Below, one piece after another: positions 61,824 to 63,263 of a stretch of DNA of 63,263 nucleotides (position 1 is its first letter; each line of letters begins with the position of its first letter). The notes under the pieces were generated by a model. It was given only the letters and a program-made list of their open reading frames with translations. It ran no database searches and was not told the DNA's origin. Source of the stretch: Bacteriovorax stolpii (GTDB lineage Bacteria > Bdellovibrionota > Bacteriovoracia > Bacteriovoracales > Bacteriovoracaceae); NCBI GenBank assembly GCA_945905815.1, contig CAMDQH010000009.1, forward strand, positions 1 to 63,263, written 5' to 3'. A program made the position numbers and the translations under genes.

Positions 61824-63263
61824 AATCAAAAATATTGCCTCTTTAAAAGGCGAGCATGAAATTGATTTTGCGAGCATTCAAAGTCAGAGTCCACTTTTTG
61901 CAATTACGGGAGAAACGGGTGCGGGAAAATCCAGCATCTTAAATTCCATCGGAATGGTTTTATACGGCAAAGTTTATAAGTCGAATTTGACTCAAAATGA
62001 TCTTGTGACTTTAGGAGAGAAAGAAGGCCAAATTGAGCTCATATTTCAGGCGCAAGAAAAAAACTATCTGGCCTTATGGAGGGCCAGGGTCAGAAAACAG
62101 AATGGTGAATTTTACTCAACACCTCAGCCCGCACAGCGAGAAATATACGTTCTGGATGGTGACCAATTCGAATCACATAAGACTATTCTCAACGTAAGGG
62201 CCGAAGAGCTCCTTAATCTGGATTTTGATCAATTTTGCAAATGTATCATTCTTAACCAGGGCGAGTTCGCTAAATTCCTTTCCAGCTCTTTTACTGAAAG
62301 AAAAGATATTCTTGAAAAAATGTATCCTGGGGAGATGTTTGATAAACTTTCAACAAAACTAAAAGAAGAAAAGACGGAACTTGAAAAACAAATAAGTGAT
62401 TTAGATATAGAACTTCACACCCTAAAAGGCGACGGTCTCAAAGGCGAAGACCTGACTAGTATGAAGGATAAGCTTGAGGCAGAATACAAACTGCATGAAA
62501 GTTGGCTAACCACTCTAGAGTCCATGGACTATCATTTCACGAGTTTATATTCTCACCACAAATCTTTTACTGAAACTAAACTTCGAATTGAAACAGTTAA
62601 GGCCACACTGAATAAAGAGACTAGCATCTTTAATGATTTTCTCATGACAACCCAAAAAGCGTCTGAAGAACTTTTGCAGATTCAAAAAGAACAAACGAAC
62701 AATCTTCCAAAATTACAGGAATTGCTCAAATCAGAAGAAGCCCTCAAGCATGCTCAGACTAATAAAGCTGAAAATGAAAAATCCCGGAATGTGTATCTGG
62801 AGCAAGTACAAAAACTGCAGGACAGACAGGTTCAACTTGCTCGTCATCTTAAGGAATGGGAACAAAACTCTCAGGACCTTATAAAAAGCTTCACTCTACC
62901 TTTGAGCGAATTAAAGACCCACGCCAGAAGTCTGGAAAGAGTGTTTGACCTGCACAAAAAAAAAGAACTTTTAGAGCAAGAGCTATCTACGAAAGAAGAA
63001 AGGCTTACGCAGCTTGAGATGCAGGGTAAAGATGAAGCCTTAGCACTCAAAGAACTTACGTCCAAAAAAACTTCTTTTGAAGAAGAAAAAACACGAATGC
63101 AAATTCTAGAGACTAAGAAAAAAGAACTCATGCTAAATATTGAAGGAAGGGCCCGTGCCGGGGTCAGATTAGATGAGCTCAATTTAAAGATACTTGGGCT
63201 CATAAGAGAAAAAAGCGAACTTGATAAGAAAGATGTGCTTATGTCTAGCGAGCTTATCCAGTA
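61804..63263 (+). CDS. sbcC: Exonuclease SbcC ATPase (partial, cut by window end)
   Basis: SMC-like ATPase subunit of SbcCD. The first 486 codons are visible. MRLIKLRIKNIASLKGEHEIDF opens the ATP-binding head; AITGETGAGKSSILN is the Walker A (about residues 33-47), and FDQFCKCIILNQGEFAKFL is the Q-loop-like block typical of SbcC. From about residue 185 the chain becomes long heptad-rich coiled coil (LSTKLKEEKTELEKQISDLD). The hook and the C-terminal head with Walker B lie outside the window. It overlaps sbcD by 20 bases. Confidence 0.95.
   Translation, partial: MRLIKLRIKNIASLKGEHEIDFASIQSQSPLFAITGETGAGKSSILNSIGMVLYGKVYKSNLTQNDLVTLGEKEGQIELIFQAQEKNYLALWRARVRKQNGEFYSTPQPAQREIYVLDGDQFESHKTILNVRAEELLNLDFDQFCKCIILNQGEFAKFLSSSFTERKDILEKMYPGEMFDKLSTKLKEEKTELEKQISDLDIELHTLKGDGLKGEDLTSMKDKLEAEYKLHESWLTTLESMDYHFTSLYSHHKSFTETKLRIETVKATLNKETSIFNDFLMTTQKASEELLQIQKEQTNNLPKLQELLKSEEALKHAQTNKAENEKSRNVYLEQVQKLQDRQVQLARHLKEWEQNSQDLIKSFTLPLSELKTHARSLERVFDLHKKKELLEQELSTKEERLTQLEMQGKDEALALKELTSKKTSFEEEKTRMQILETKKKELMLNIEGRARAGVRLDELNLKILGLIREKSELDKKDVLMSSELIQ

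Noticed and set aside
1-63263. CRISPR arrays, insertion sequences, large tandem repeats
   Set aside because: No regularly spaced direct repeats, transposase genes or terminal inverted repeats were seen on reading both strands.

Overview
The window is a gene-dense, AT-rich bacterial chromosome segment from a diderm. It carries lipopolysaccharide core genes, an outer-membrane beta-barrel protein, many Sec signal peptides and one lipoprotein. Many secreted hydrolases sit beside an otherwise ordinary housekeeping set, as in predatory Bdellovibrionota (Bacteriovorax/Peredibacter-like). That placement is an inference from gene content; no rRNA or marker-gene comparison was possible. There is no CRISPR array, insertion sequence, prophage or plasmid gene block.

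Layout. 1-2.6 kb: truncated PAP2 acid phosphatase, a cysteine-rich secreted protein and a PCMT-like methyltransferase. 3-4.3 kb: thyA-folA. 4.4-8.5 kb: cytoplasmic NamZ-type muramidase followed by two amino-acid carriers, which looks like a salvage module. 8.5-13 kb: a frameshifted RHS-like/cytochrome-like secreted gene, a subtilase without a prodomain, a trypsin-like protease and a VOC protein. 13.3-16 kb: a scramblase-family protein and a two-component pair. 16.3-20.5 kb: tilS-ftsH-folP and tRNA-Met(CAU).

20.9-27.9 kb holds the most unusual locus: three tightly packed genes for a circularly permuted ATP-grasp protein carrying a C-terminal HExxH zincin-like motif, a large single-span membrane protein and a probable outer-membrane protein. 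A promoter and an inverted/direct repeat cluster lie upstream. 27.9-34.4 kb follows with secreted cross-link and peptide-bond enzymes: a YkuD_2 L,D-transpeptidase, two tandem transglutaminase-elicitor-like proteins, an HExxHxxGxxH peptidase and an exported pyroglutamyl-peptidase.

34.5-49.9 kb: FAD oxidoreductase, Tex, GH5-like glycosidase, DUF6159-like protein, RmuC, a tyrosine recombinase, an unknown protein, a fadI-fadJ-LolC/E-like operon and an outer-membrane barrel protein. 50-55.9 kb: a seven-gene minus-strand operon behind a strong promoter, sufE-hemB-unknown-heptosyltransferase-Kdo transferase-unknown-pilin-like. 56-63.3 kb: a tandem-GYF_2 membrane protein, a lipoprotein, tmk-holB-ricT (the conserved order also known from Bacillus, where other genes intervene) and sbcD-sbcC, with sbcC cut by the window end.

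Starts were refined using Shine-Dalgarno sequences, signal peptides and family N-termini. Domain calls come from motif recognition only; no database search was run.
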